Below, in pieces: positions 34,179 to 42,269 of a stretch of 64,000 nt of DNA. Location of the stretch: assembly GCF_003182135.1 (NCBI RefSeq), contig NZ_QGTL01000003.1:620001-684000 (forward strand), given 5' to 3'. This stretch comes from Nocardia neocaledoniensis. GTDB lineage: Bacteria; Actinomycetota; Actinomycetes; Mycobacteriales; Mycobacteriaceae. Below the pieces are notes generated by a model. That model was not told the DNA's origin. It saw only the letters and a list, made by a program, of their open reading frames with translations, and ran no database searches. Each line of letters opens with the position of its first letter. The first letter of the stretch is position 1. The translations under genes were made by a program, and so were the position numbers.

Positions 34179-34871
34179 ATGGAACGTCCCGCGGATTCCG
34201 ACGGCGAGCGCGCGCCCTCGATGGCGCGCACCTCGCTGTTGCGCGAGCTCCCGGCCACCCCGCGTGGCCTCCGTACCAGGACCGCGCTGATCGACGCGGG
34301 CCGGAAGGTGTTCGAGCGGCTGGGTTATCTCGATACCCGGCTGGTCGACATCACCCAGGAGGCCAAGTGCTCCTCGGGCACCTTCTACACCTATTTCGCC
34401 AGCAAGGAGGAGATCTTCGCGGCGATCCTGGAGCACGCCCAGGAAGACATGATGCATCCCGGGATGGAGCATGTCGCCGGTGAGGACGATCCGGCCTCGA
34501 TCATCGAGGCCAGCAACATGGCCTACTTCGAGGCGTATCGGCGCAACGCGAAATTGATGGGCCTGCTAGAGCAGGTCGCCAATATCGACCCGGAGTTCAG
34601 CAAGCTCCGCCAGGTCCGCGCCGACGCGTTCATCAGCCGCAACGCGCGCAGTATCGCGAACCTGCAGCAGCGCGGCCTCGCCGATCCCGACCTGGACCCG
34701 ATGCTCGCCTCCCGTGCCCTCTCCGGCATGGTGAGCCGGCTGGCGTTCAACTATTTCGTCACCGCCGACGGCCTCCTCGACGGCGTCCCCCGCCCCATCG
34801 AGGACCTCGTCTTCACCGTCACCCGCCTCTGGGTGAACGCCCTGCGCATCCCCACCAAGACCGCGGACTGA
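34179..34871 (+). CDS. TetR-family regulator at the end of the catabolic operon
   Basis: 230 residues from ATG 34179; an alternative ATG at 34221 would give 216. Neither has a good Shine-Dalgarno. The helix-turn-helix region is about 40-90 (LVDITQEAKCSSGTFYTYFASKEEIF). The helical C-terminal part is of TetR type. It begins seven bases after the quinone oxidoreductase gene and is likely co-transcribed. It could be the partner of the AGCGCT-centred dyad at 29647, since the other regulator (24006) has its own palindrome type. Two TetR regulators in one small cluster suggest two signals. Confidence 0.85.
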   Translation: MERPADSDGERAPSMARTSLLRELPATPRGLRTRTALIDAGRKVFERLGYLDTRLVDITQEAKCSSGTFYTYFASKEEIFAAILEHAQEDMMHPGMEHVAGEDDPASIIEASNMAYFEAYRRNAKLMGLLEQVANIDPEFSKLRQVRADAFISRNARSIANLQQRGLADPDLDPMLASRALSGMVSRLAFNYFVTADGLLDGVPRPIEDLVFTVTRLWVNALRIPTKTAD

Positions 34872-34880
34872 GACCCGGCT

Positions 34881-35693
34881 TCAGCGGCGCGCTTCGGTGC
34901 GGAGCCGCTCGGCCAGGGTCCGGAAGAGCACGAAATCCTGGACATCGGCGACCCCGCCCGCGACGATGCCGAAGAACTTGCCCTCGGCGGTGACATCGAA
35001 CAACGTGTCGTTCATCATGAGGTTGATCGCCTTCACCTGCCCCCAGGGCACCGACCGTTTGCGGTCCCCGACCTCGGTGGCCGAGATCCAGACCTCGCCG
35101 AAATCGAGCCGTTCGCCGGCGCGCAGCCGCTCCAACGCGGCGGGCAGCTTGGCGGTGACGATGCCCTGATCGATCATCGGCGCCCACTCCTGCTGCGGCA
35201 CGAAACCGTCGGCCAGCTGGATCTCGCTGCCCGTGGTGTCGGTGAGGTCGTAGCGAAACGTCATCTGCGCGGCGCCGCCGCGATTGGTGCGGCTGGGACG
35301 GCGGAACAGCCGGGTCGAGTCGTACCGAACGGCGCGAACGAGCCCGTATTGCGTTCGAACCAACCCGTTCTCGTAGAGATCGAGCCTGGCGCCCCGGAAT
35401 CTGCGCTGGTGCCGACATGCGCTGATCGTGACGACAACCAGCGGCAAGAACACCGGCAGCACGAGGAATCCGCCGATGATCACGACCACCCCGGTCTCCC
35501 CCTTGACGGCGGCGAACGCCACCAACCCACCGACGACCACGACGAACACCCAGCGCCGGACGATCCGCTTCCACATCGGCGTGTACGCACCGAACCCCCG
35601 CAGATGCCCGCCCAATCCCGCGTCGGCGGCGACGGCCGCGATCCGCTCCAGCACCTTGGCTTCATCGCGCCGCGCATCGGCATCAGCAGTCAT
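34881..35693 (-). CDS. Membrane protein with two helices and a cytoplasmic C-terminal domain (DUF6585-like)
   Basis: 270 residues from the ATG at 35693. Hydrophobic segments at about 50-68 and 72-98 form a hairpin; the rest is a soluble domain with RFRGARLDLYENGLV, the pattern of DUF6585-type proteins that resemble PH/bPH-like membrane-associated domains. The function is unknown. It is convergent with the TetR gene, ten bases from its stop. I am not sure of the family name. Confidence 0.6.
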   Translation of the reverse strand: MTADADARRDEAKVLERIAAVAADAGLGGHLRGFGAYTPMWKRIVRRWVFVVVVGGLVAFAAVKGETGVVVIIGGFLVLPVFLPLVVVTISACRHQRRFRGARLDLYENGLVRTQYGLVRAVRYDSTRLFRRPSRTNRGGAAQMTFRYDLTDTTGSEIQLADGFVPQQEWAPMIDQGIVTAKLPAALERLRAGERLDFGEVWISATEVGDRKRSVPWGQVKAINLMMNDTLFDVTAEGKFFGIVAGGVADVQDFVLFRTLAERLRTEARR

Positions 35694-35898
35694 CGGTATC
35701 CCCCCAAAACGGTTGTCCTGCAACCGCGACGGTACCGCGATCAGGTCATACTTTCGAGAGTCCCGCGAAATCGCCTTCCGCCTCCACTCGCCGACACGAA
35801 CATGTCGTACGGCGTCTGTACCGTCTGGGACCTCGGCTGAGCGATCTGGAGGGTACGCCGGTCGCGCGGCGCGGTCGGTGGTGTGGATAATCGAACGC

Positions 35899-36111
35899 AT
35901 GTGCGATTCGATTCGGCCGTACCTGCGCAACGGGTGCTGGACGGAACCGGCCCCGCGCTTCTGCTCCAACGGCCACCGGCTCGGGCCGGGGCGATCACTC
36001 GTCGGCGTGACGCCGTGCAGACGGATCGGCGGCCACCATCGCACACATACCTGCCTCGCCTGTGGCACAACGATGTACAGCCCGCCGATTCACAACGACT
36101 GCGAGCACTGA
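35899..36111 (+). CDS. Small Cys/His-rich (zinc-ribbon-like) protein
   Basis: 70 residues. It has seven Cys and several His arranged as FCSNGH, then a VGVTPC segment, HHRTH, and CLACGTT, ending in NDCEH. This pairing suggests one or two structural zinc sites. I do not recognise a named family. ATG 35899 follows GATAAT (35886-35891) by seven bases, so the mRNA may be leaderless. No Shine-Dalgarno is present. It ends 40 bases before the terminator of the tRNA cluster on the other strand. The 205 bases between it and the DUF6585-like gene hold no other gene that I can support. Confidence 0.6.
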   Translation: MCDSIRPYLRNGCWTEPAPRFCSNGHRLGPGRSLVGVTPCRRIGGHHRTHTCLACGTTMYSPPIHNDCEH

Positions 36112-36150
36112 CGCCGCGAACGCGGGGCACAGACCCCGGAAATGAGTGAA

Positions 36151-36170
36151 GACCAGCCGAAAGGCTGGTC
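36151..36170 (-). terminator. Terminator of the tRNA-Glu-Asp-Phe cluster
   Basis: GACCAGCC / GGCTGGTC, an 8-bp perfect stem with a 4-base loop. On the minus strand it is followed by TTCACTCATTT. It sits 9 bases after the 3' end of tRNA-Phe. Confidence 0.7.
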
Positions 36171-36178
36171 TTCAGGAG

Positions 36179-36252
36179 TGGCCAGGGCCGGGATCGAACC
36201 GGCGACCTTCCGCTTTTCAGGCGGACGCTCGTACCAACTGAGCTACCTGGCC
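36179..36252 (-). tRNA. tRNA-Phe (anticodon GAA)
   Basis: Acceptor GGCCAGG/CCTGGCC, anticodon loop with GAA, T-loop TTCGATC, discriminator A; CCA not encoded. Last gene of the tRNA-Glu / tRNA-Asp / tRNA-Phe set, an order also seen in mycobacteria. Confidence 0.96.
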
Positions 36253-36310
36253 GCAGGCACCCGTACTGAATGCCATACGCGAAGCGCCGGATCACTCCGG
36301 CGCTTACTTG

Positions 36311-36384
36311 CGACCCTGACGGGACTCGAACCCGCGACCTCCGCCGTGACAGGGCGGCGCGCTAACCAACTGCGCCACAGGGCC
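36311..36384 (-). tRNA. tRNA-Asp (anticodon GTC), copy 2
   Basis: Identical over 74 bases to the tRNA-Asp at 23819. Same orientation, 12.5 kb apart. Middle gene of the three-tRNA cluster. Confidence 0.97.
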
Positions 36385-36414
36385 TTGCTGTACTGCTACA
36401 CAGTCCGAAGACTG

Positions 36415-36487
36415 TACCCCCTACGGGATTCGAACCCGCGCTACCGCCTTGAAAGGGCGGCGTCCTAGGCCGCTAGACGAAGGGGGC
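36415..36487 (-). tRNA. tRNA-Glu (anticodon TTC)
   Basis: Acceptor GCCCCCT/AGGGGGT (a G-U pair at the end), anticodon loop CTTTCAA, T-loop TTCGAAT, discriminator A. First gene of the cluster; CCA not encoded. Confidence 0.95.
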
Positions 36488-36579
36488 TCGTCCCGGATCT
36501 CTCCGGACCGGCTTTCAACGTTTCCGTTGGGAGCTCGCATAGCTTATGACAGGTGAGTGCGGACTTCCAAATCGCCTGG

Positions 36580-37251
36580 TCAGGCGCCCAAACCGAGGTC
36601 GTCCAGACGCGCGTGAGTGCGCCACCCCTCGGCGCGGAACTGCTGGATCCACACCGGGGTAGCCATCGACTCCACGATAACCTCCAGCACCTCGGCGAAG
36701 CGGGCCCGGAGGTCGGCGGCGGTGCCGTTGGCGATCGGGTCGACCAGGTAGCGCTGGCCGGCGAGGGCCGCGGCGAGGGTGCGGGTGAAGCGGTCAGGAT
36801 CGGCGTCGGCGCGCAGCTGGCCGCCCTCGATCGCGCGCACGGCGAGGACCCTGGTGGCCCGGCCGACGATGCGGGCGCCGCCGTTGCCCACGTCGCGATG
36901 GAAGTCGGGTTCGATCACCAGCCGGTACTCGGCCTGGACGATGGTGTCGTGCTCGAGCCGCAGGGCGATCTCGTCGACCATGCCGTGCAGCACGTCGAGC
37001 GCGCCCAGGTCGGCGCGCGCGAGCCAGCGCTCCGCGCAGGCGCGATAGCGCTCGACCGCGGTGTCGAGCACCGCGCGCGCCAGATCCTCTTTGGAGTCGA
37101 AGTGGAAGTACATCGCCCCCTTGGTCGCCCGCGAACCCTCCAGAATGCGGTTGAGCGATGCCGCGGCATATCCGCTCTTCCCGAACTCGACGGCCGCGGA
37201 CTTGATTATCGCCGCGCGTGTCCGGCGGGCCCGCTCTTGCTGCCGTGCCAT
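36580..37251 (-). CDS. TetR regulator, ScbR/ArpA-type gamma-butyrolactone receptor-like
   Basis: 223 residues from ATG 37251, with GGAGG ten bases upstream. The N-terminus (MARQQERARRTRAAII, GYAAASLNRILEGS, ATKGAMYFHFDSKEDLA) matches the gamma-butyrolactone autoregulator receptors of Streptomyces, which bind small signal lactones and control antibiotic or development genes. A Trp in the C-terminal part (VWIQQF) also fits this group, though the ligand pocket cannot be judged. No AfsA-like butyrolactone synthase is in the window. The gene is isolated between the tRNA cluster and tRNA-Lys, with a long non-coding region upstream that may hold its operator. Confidence 0.8.
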   Translation of the reverse strand: MARQQERARRTRAAIIKSAAVEFGKSGYAAASLNRILEGSRATKGAMYFHFDSKEDLARAVLDTAVERYRACAERWLARADLGALDVLHGMVDEIALRLEHDTIVQAEYRLVIEPDFHRDVGNGGARIVGRATRVLAVRAIEGGQLRADADPDRFTRTLAAALAGQRYLVDPIANGTAADLRARFAEVLEVIVESMATPVWIQQFRAEGWRTHARLDDLGLGA

Positions 37252-38017
37252 GCTCGAAACGCCTCCGAACCTTCTCGCCGCTCACGATCAATAACGGACC
37301 GTCAGCGCAAAATAGTGGTTTTAATTCAAACTTTCGGTATGAAATCTCGCAGAAAGCCGGTACCCCTCCGGCTGGTATAGTTCGCCTGCCCGAGTGCGCC
37401 GCAGGGGGTGCACACTCGGGCCCAACTACCTGTGAGAACCGCCTCCTCTTGCGGTGACGCCGACCCCTTCGCCGAGGATTCGCGCGCCATTCGCGAGCAC
37501 CCCGGCGCGGACGAACCCTCGCTGAATTCCGGGACTTCCCAGCCGGCGCCGGGCATCGGAAATCGCGGCGCCGGTGATTGTTCCGTTATTCACCAGGCGA
37601 TCACCGTACCCGGATTCCCCAGCCGACACGCGGCAAATGGAACACCCATCCGAACAACCGGGACGGATATCCGGGCCAGCAAACCGGGCGCTACCGAAAT
37701 GGTTTCGTAGGCTATGAAATCCACAGGCGCACAGCCCGGTTGACCCCACCCCGAACGCACCCCGACGGTCGGCGGACGCGCGCCCGCACCGCATCACCAG
37801 ATCCGCCACAAAACCCCTGCTCGTCGAAAGTTGTTGCGTTACAACAGTATTCGATACCATGCCGCGACCGGAAGTGCGAACGGTGGTGGGTACCAGCCGG
37901 TTACCACCGAATCGTCGGCGTCCCCTTCTTCGTTACCAGGGCGGATCGACCGGCGCGACCGGCCTCACGCACGGGTATTCGGCCCAGCGCCGCGGTGTCC
38001 GCTAGACTCCCCACCGC
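37252..38017. other. Long non-coding region between the butyrolactone-receptor-like gene and tRNA-Lys
   Basis: 766 bases without a convincing gene; the open frames lack codon bias or Shine-Dalgarno. It holds an AT-rich stretch (37307-37345, likely promoter), a GGTACC / GGCTGGTATAG segment (37360-37381) recalling butyrolactone-receptor (ARE) sites, a 9-bp stem GCCCGAGTG/CACTCGGGC (37388-37421), and TGTTG/CAACA at 37832-37846. A small RNA cannot be excluded. Confidence 0.45.
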
Positions 38018-38093
38018 GCCCCTTTAGCTCAGTTGGTAGAGCTGGTGACTTTTAATCACTAGGTCGTAGGTTCGAGTCCTACAGGGGGCACCA
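38018..38093 (+). tRNA. tRNA-Lys (anticodon TTT), CCA encoded
   Basis: Acceptor GCCCCTT/AGGGGGC, anticodon loop ACTTTTAA, T-loop TTCGAGT. Discriminator A at 38090 is followed by an encoded CCA (38091-38093). Confidence 0.96.
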
Positions 38094-38098
38094 CAACA

Positions 38099-38120
38099 CC
38101 ACGTGACCATCGTCACGTGG
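38099..38120 (+). terminator. Hairpin after tRNA-Lys
   Basis: CCACGTGAC / GTCACGTGG, a 9-bp perfect stem with a 4-base loop, six bases after the encoded CCA. No T-run. Confidence 0.6.
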
Positions 38121-38227
38121 CGACGCGTACGGCGCCGTCGCCGCCGAAACCCCCGGTCGGGCCATCTCGGTCTTCTACCCTGAGCGCGACCCGGGCACTA
38201 CCGGGCCCCCTCGACAAGGCGGAGCCG

Positions 38228-38821
38228 ATGACTTCCTTCGATGATTTGCTCTCCCAGGTACCGATCGCCCAGATCGCCGACCAGCTCGGCGTCGACCAGG
38301 CGACCGCAACCACGGCCGTGCAGGCGGCGCTGCCGACCCTGCTCGGCGGCCTGCAGGCCAACGCTTCCGAACCACAGGGCGCCGCTTCGCTGATGGGCGC
38401 GCTGGACCAGCACGGCGGACTCGTCGAGGGCGAAGGCGCCGTCGACCTGAACCAGGTCGACGTGGCCGACGGCGAGAAGATCGTCGACAACGTCTTCGGC
38501 AGCGAGAAGAACACCGTCATCAGCGCGCTCGGCGGCACCGGCGGGACCGGCGGCAACGACCTGATCGGCAAGCTGCTGCCGATCCTGGCCCCGATCGTGC
38601 TGGCCTACCTCGCCAAGCAGATGACCGGCGGCGGCGCGGCGGCGCCCGCCCCGCAGCAGCAGTCCTCCGGCGGTGGCGGTCTCGGCGATCTGCTGGGCGG
38701 TCTGCTCGGCGGCAGCGGCAACGCGGGCGGGCTCGGCGGCGTCATCGGGGACGCGTTGGCCAAGAACGCCGGCGGCGGGCTCGGCAGCATTCTCGGCGGC
38801 CTGCTCGGCGGGAAACGCTGA
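38228..38821 (+). CDS. DUF937 family protein
   Basis: 197 residues from ATG 38228, with AAGGCGGAG upstream. Residues 1-130 form the DUF937 (YidB-like) region, helical, with VDQATATTAVQAALPTLLGGLQANA and VDLNQVDVADGEKIVDNVFG. The remaining 65 residues are Gly-rich with repeated GGLGDLLGGLLGG-type units. The family has no defined biochemical role. There is no signal peptide. It is monocistronic between tRNA-Lys and the desaturase gene. Confidence 0.82.
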   Translation: MTSFDDLLSQVPIAQIADQLGVDQATATTAVQAALPTLLGGLQANASEPQGAASLMGALDQHGGLVEGEGAVDLNQVDVADGEKIVDNVFGSEKNTVISALGGTGGTGGNDLIGKLLPILAPIVLAYLAKQMTGGGAAAPAPQQQSSGGGGLGDLLGGLLGGSGNAGGLGGVIGDALAKNAGGGLGSILGGLLGGKR

Positions 38822-38978
38822 GACTTCGTTACGGGAGCTAACACTGTGCGGCCCGCAGCGATAGTCCCTACGCTGCGGGCCGAACACCTAGACTCGTCAG
38901 CACGACGAGACGGCGTCGGCCGAGGTTGTGGCGTTGCTCAACTTCGGCGGAAATCCGCTCTGTTGCGTTTCGCATCAC

Positions 38979-38997
38979 ACCTACGGTGCCGTAAGGT
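38979..38997. promoter_or_regulatory. Candidate operator/promoter upstream of the acyl-ACP desaturase
   Basis: ACCTACGG-tg-CCGTAAGGT, near-palindromic arms of 8 and 9 bases (one extra T in the right arm). TAAGGT at 38992-38997 fits the TAnnnT pattern of actinobacterial -10 elements. A repressor of desaturase genes could bind here; its identity is unknown. Confidence 0.45.
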
Positions 38998-39048
38998 ATG
39001 GCCGCATCGCGACGTTCGACCGCAAGCACGACAGCGAAGGGTTTTTAC

Positions 39049-40005
39049 ATGGCAAGGGATCTGACTCAACTCGAACTACTCACGGAGTTGGAGCCGGTTG
39101 CCGAAGAAAACGTCAACCGGCACCTGTCGCTGGCCAAGGAATGGCATCCCCACGACTACGTCCCGTGGGATGAGGGCCGCAACTTCGCCGCCATGGGCGG
39201 CATCGACTGGGATCCTGAGCAGTCCAAGCTCAGCGAGGTGGCCAAGGCGGCCATGATCACCAACCTGCTCACCGAGGACAATCTGCCGTCCTACCACCGT
39301 GAGATCGCCGAGAACTTCTCCCAGGACGGCGCCTGGGGCACCTGGGTCGGTCGCTGGACCGCCGAGGAGAACCGCCACGGCATCGTGATGCGTGACTACC
39401 TGGTGGTCACCCGCGGCGTCGATCCGGTGGCCCTCGAGAACGCCCGCATGATCCACATGACGAACGGGTTCGCCTCCCCCACCGAGGTCGACGCCGGCTT
39501 CCTGCACTCGGTCGCCTACGTGACCTTCCAGGAACTGGCCACTCGCGTGAGCCACCGCAACACCGGCAAGGTGTGCGACGACCCGATCGCCGACCGCATG
39601 CTGCAGCGCGTCGCCGCCGACGAGAACCTGCACATGATCTTCTACCGCAACCTCTGCGGCGCGGCGCTGGACCTGTCGCCCGACCAGGCGATCGAGGCCA
39701 TCTCGCTGATCGTCGAGAACTTCCAGATGCCCGGCGCCGGCATGCCGAACTTCCGTCGCAACGGCGTGCTGATGGCCAAGCACGGCATCTACGACCTGCG
39801 TCAGCACCTCGAAGAGGTGGTCCAGCCGGTCCTCAAGAAGTGGAACATCTTCGAGCGCACCGACTTCACCGCGCGCGGCGAGGCCACCCGTGAGCGGCTG
39901 GCCGGCTTCCTGGACAAGCTCGGCCAGGACGTGGTCAAGTTCGAGGAGCAGCGCGACAAGATGCTCGCCCGTGAGGCCAAGAAGCGCGAGCTGGCCGGGG
40001 TCTAG
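39049..40005 (+). CDS. desA: Soluble acyl-ACP desaturase (DesA1/DesA2-like)
   Basis: 318 residues, ATG with GCGAAGGG seven bases upstream. It is a ferritin-like diiron enzyme. The two helices carrying the metal ligands show EENRH (Glu106-His110) and DENLH (Glu192, His195), and the LTEDNLPSYHREI segment supplies the first Glu. It introduces a double bond in an ACP-bound chain with O2 and ferredoxin. In mycobacteria DesA1 and DesA2 act in meromycolate or oleate synthesis, and desA1 lies beside the same dus/LCP/phoU genes. A similar role in mycolic acids is inferred. Confidence 0.93.
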   Translation: MARDLTQLELLTELEPVAEENVNRHLSLAKEWHPHDYVPWDEGRNFAAMGGIDWDPEQSKLSEVAKAAMITNLLTEDNLPSYHREIAENFSQDGAWGTWVGRWTAEENRHGIVMRDYLVVTRGVDPVALENARMIHMTNGFASPTEVDAGFLHSVAYVTFQELATRVSHRNTGKVCDDPIADRMLQRVAADENLHMIFYRNLCGAALDLSPDQAIEAISLIVENFQMPGAGMPNFRRNGVLMAKHGIYDLRQHLEEVVQPVLKKWNIFERTDFTARGEATRERLAGFLDKLGQDVVKFEEQRDKMLAREAKKRELAGV

Positions 40006-40014
40006 TCCACACAC

Positions 40015-40052
40015 CGAACGCGCCGCCTCCCCTCGGGGAGACGGCGCGTTCG
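40015..40052. terminator. Bidirectional hairpin terminator
   Basis: 11-bp perfect arms CGAACGCGCCG / CGGCGCGTTCG with an inner CTCCCC/GGGGAG stem, between desA and the convergent Mce-associated gene. Confidence 0.8.
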
Positions 40053-40064
40053 TCGTTTTCGGGC

Positions 40065-40652
40065 CTACTTGGTCGGCAGAGCGCCGTCCGTGCTGCCGAC
40101 ATCGGTGATCTTCCAGTCCTTGCCCGCGTCGACGGTGATGTTGTAGGTGACCGTGTTGCGCAGGCCGTCGGGGTTCTGCGCGTTGGTGGTGCTCACGTCG
40201 ACGAAGGCGGCGACCTTGTAGACCTCGCCCTCGCGCGACATCACCTTGGCGGTGATCGGCGTGGCGGAGGAGGTCCACTTCAGCGGGATGATGATCTGCT
40301 CGAGCTTGTCGCCGGTCGCGTCGAACTTGTTCGACAGCTCCGGCGAGGTGCCCGCCTTCAGCTTGGCGACCCAGGCGTCGACGTCCTCGTAGTTCAGCGT
40401 CGCCGAGCCGACGGCGTAGTCGAGCGCGATCTGCTCGGCCTTGGCGTCGTCGGCGTTGCGCGCCTTCATCTCGGACAGGTCCGAGCGCGCCGAACCGAGC
40501 AGCACGCCGAGCACGATCGCGACGATCGCGAGCACGGCGATCACCGCGCCGCCGATCAGCGACGAGATCTGCACCGCGACCGTGCCCTTGCCCGGCTGGG
40601 CGGGAGTCGGCTCGGCGGTGGGCTTGGTCAGGTCGGTGGCGTCGTCGGCCAT
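40065..40652 (-). CDS. Mce-associated-type membrane protein
   Basis: 195 residues, ATG with GGAGAA eight bases upstream. A polar N-terminus, one membrane helix (about 28-54, SSLIGGAVIAVLAIVAIVLG), then an extracytoplasmic domain of about 140 residues with LDYAVGSATLNYEDVDAWVAK, the pattern of Mce-associated membrane (Mam) proteins. These accompany lipid-import Mce complexes, but none is encoded here. It is monocistronic. Orphan Mam-like proteins can stabilise distant Mce systems, so that is a possible role. Confidence 0.8.
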   Translation of the reverse strand: MADDATDLTKPTAEPTPAQPGKGTVAVQISSLIGGAVIAVLAIVAIVLGVLLGSARSDLSEMKARNADDAKAEQIALDYAVGSATLNYEDVDAWVAKLKAGTSPELSNKFDATGDKLEQIIIPLKWTSSATPITAKVMSREGEVYKVAAFVDVSTTNAQNPDGLRNTVTYNITVDAGKDWKITDVGSTDGALPTK

Positions 40653-40922
40653 GGGTGTTTCTCCGATGGGGGTGGGGACAGCGCACCGCCGGAGGCGACG
40701 GTGCCAGCGGTAACAGGCTACTGAGGCGTGGCACCCGGATCGATCAGCGACGACGGCGCGGCCGCGTCGCTCAGCGTGCGTGGCTCACAAATGATGCTGT
40801 AACCATGCGAAACATCTATCGAGCGAGATCGATCACATCCAGCCCGAATCGACCGGATCCCGGCCGTTTCCGTGATCGGGGACACCCTCCGTTTTTGGGC
40901 TGCGACCTCGGGTGATGAGACA

Positions 40923-42086
40923 ATGGCGCACGTGACTATCACGATGCCCCAGGCGCCGACGGCGCTGCGGATCGGGCCCTACCCGGCCGACCCGCCGGTG
41001 GTGCTCGCTCCCATGGCGGGCATCACCAACCGAGCCTTCCGCACGCTGTGCCGGGAATTCGGCAGCGACACCTCGATCTACGTGTGCGAGATGATCACCG
41101 CGCGCGCGGTGGTCGAGCGCAACGAGAAGACGCTGCACATGATGTCGTTCGACGAAGGCGAGAGCCCGCGCTCGATGCAGCTCTACGGCGTCGACCCGAA
41201 GACGCTCGGCGAGGCCGTGCGCATCATCGTCGGCGAGGGCTGGGCCGACCACATCGACCTGAACCTGGGCTGCCCGGTCCGCAAGGTGACCAGGCTCGGC
41301 GGCGGTTCCGCGTTGCCGTACAAGCGCAGGCTGTTCGCCAACATCGTCAAGGAGATGGTGTCGGCGGCCGAACCTGCCGGTGTGCCGGTCACCTTCAAGT
41401 TCCGCATCGGCATCGACGACGACCACCTCACCTACCTCGACACCGGCCGCATCGCCGAGGCCGAGGGCGCGGCCGCGGTGGCGCTGCACGCGCGCACCGC
41501 CGCGCAGCTGTACTCCGGCGCGGCCGACTGGTCGGCCATCGCCCGGCTCAAGGAAGCCGTCACCACGATTCCCGTGCTCGGCAACGGCGACATCTTCTCC
41601 GCCGACGACGCGCTGCGGATGATGAACGAGACCGGCTGCGACGGCGTCGTCGTCGGCCGCGGCTGCCTCGGCCGCCCGTGGCTGTTCGCCGAACTCAGCG
41701 CCGCGCTGCGCGGCGAGCCGATTCCCGAGGGCCCGACCCTGGGCCGCGTCGGCGAGATCCTGATCCGGCACGCCACACTGCTCGCCGAGCACGACGGCGA
41801 GGACAAGGCGATGCGCGACATCCGCAAGCACATGGCCTGGTACCTGATGGGCTTCCCGGTCGGCTCGCAGCTGCGCCGCAGCTTCGCCACCGTCTCCGAG
41901 CTGACCCAGATCGAGGACCTCGTCGGCCGGCTGGACCCCTCGGTCCCCTTCCCCACCGACGCGCTCGGCCCCCGCGGCCGCCAGGGCTCGCCCCAGGCCA
42001 AGGTCGCCCTCCCCGACGGCTGGCTCGACGACCCCGAGGACGACACCGTCCCCACCGCAGCCGATGTGATGCACAGCGGCGGCTGA
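40923..42086 (+). CDS. dusB: tRNA-dihydrouridine synthase (DusB-like)
   Basis: 387 residues. A flavin TIM barrel: PMAGITNRAFR at the N-terminus, DLNLGCPVRKVTRLGGGSAL with the catalytic Cys, HARTAAQLYSG, and GNGDIFSADDAL. It reduces specific uridines in tRNA to dihydrouridine using FMN and NADPH. The C-terminal helical part (about 290-387) is the RNA-binding domain. The start at 40923 follows a GGTGATGAG segment. It is on the same strand as LCP and phoU, but 183 bases separate it from the former. Confidence 0.92.
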   Translation: MAHVTITMPQAPTALRIGPYPADPPVVLAPMAGITNRAFRTLCREFGSDTSIYVCEMITARAVVERNEKTLHMMSFDEGESPRSMQLYGVDPKTLGEAVRIIVGEGWADHIDLNLGCPVRKVTRLGGGSALPYKRRLFANIVKEMVSAAEPAGVPVTFKFRIGIDDDHLTYLDTGRIAEAEGAAAVALHARTAAQLYSGAADWSAIARLKEAVTTIPVLGNGDIFSADDALRMMNETGCDGVVVGRGCLGRPWLFAELSAALRGEPIPEGPTLGRVGEILIRHATLLAEHDGEDKAMRDIRKHMAWYLMGFPVGSQLRRSFATVSELTQIEDLVGRLDPSVPFPTDALGPRGRQGSPQAKVALPDGWLDDPEDDTVPTAADVMHSGG

Positions 42087-42269
42087 GTACCGCGAGGTCA
42101 ACCGGTACTCGTCATCGGTGTGCAACGAGTTCGCCGTCGATTCGTTTGCGTACTGGAGTGGCTACTCGTGGCGGAATCGTTATCATTGCGGACATCGTTC
42201 GGCTGCGGTACGAATCGGAGCCGGGCGGTGACGCGCATGCTGCGGTAGCTAGAGAAGTGAGGTTCGTTG

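Noticed and set aside
36142..36468. Open frame across the tRNA cluster
   Set aside because: It runs through the complements of tRNA-Phe, tRNA-Asp and tRNA-Glu and has no protein motif.
37426..37860. 144-codon minus-strand frame in the long non-coding region
   Set aside because: No Shine-Dalgarno, no recognisable motif, and mixed composition unlike its neighbours; kept as non-coding.
36179..38093. tRNA genes as phage attachment sites
   Set aside because: No integrase gene or duplicated tRNA 3' end beside them was found; the two tRNA-Asp copies are full genes, not att fragments.
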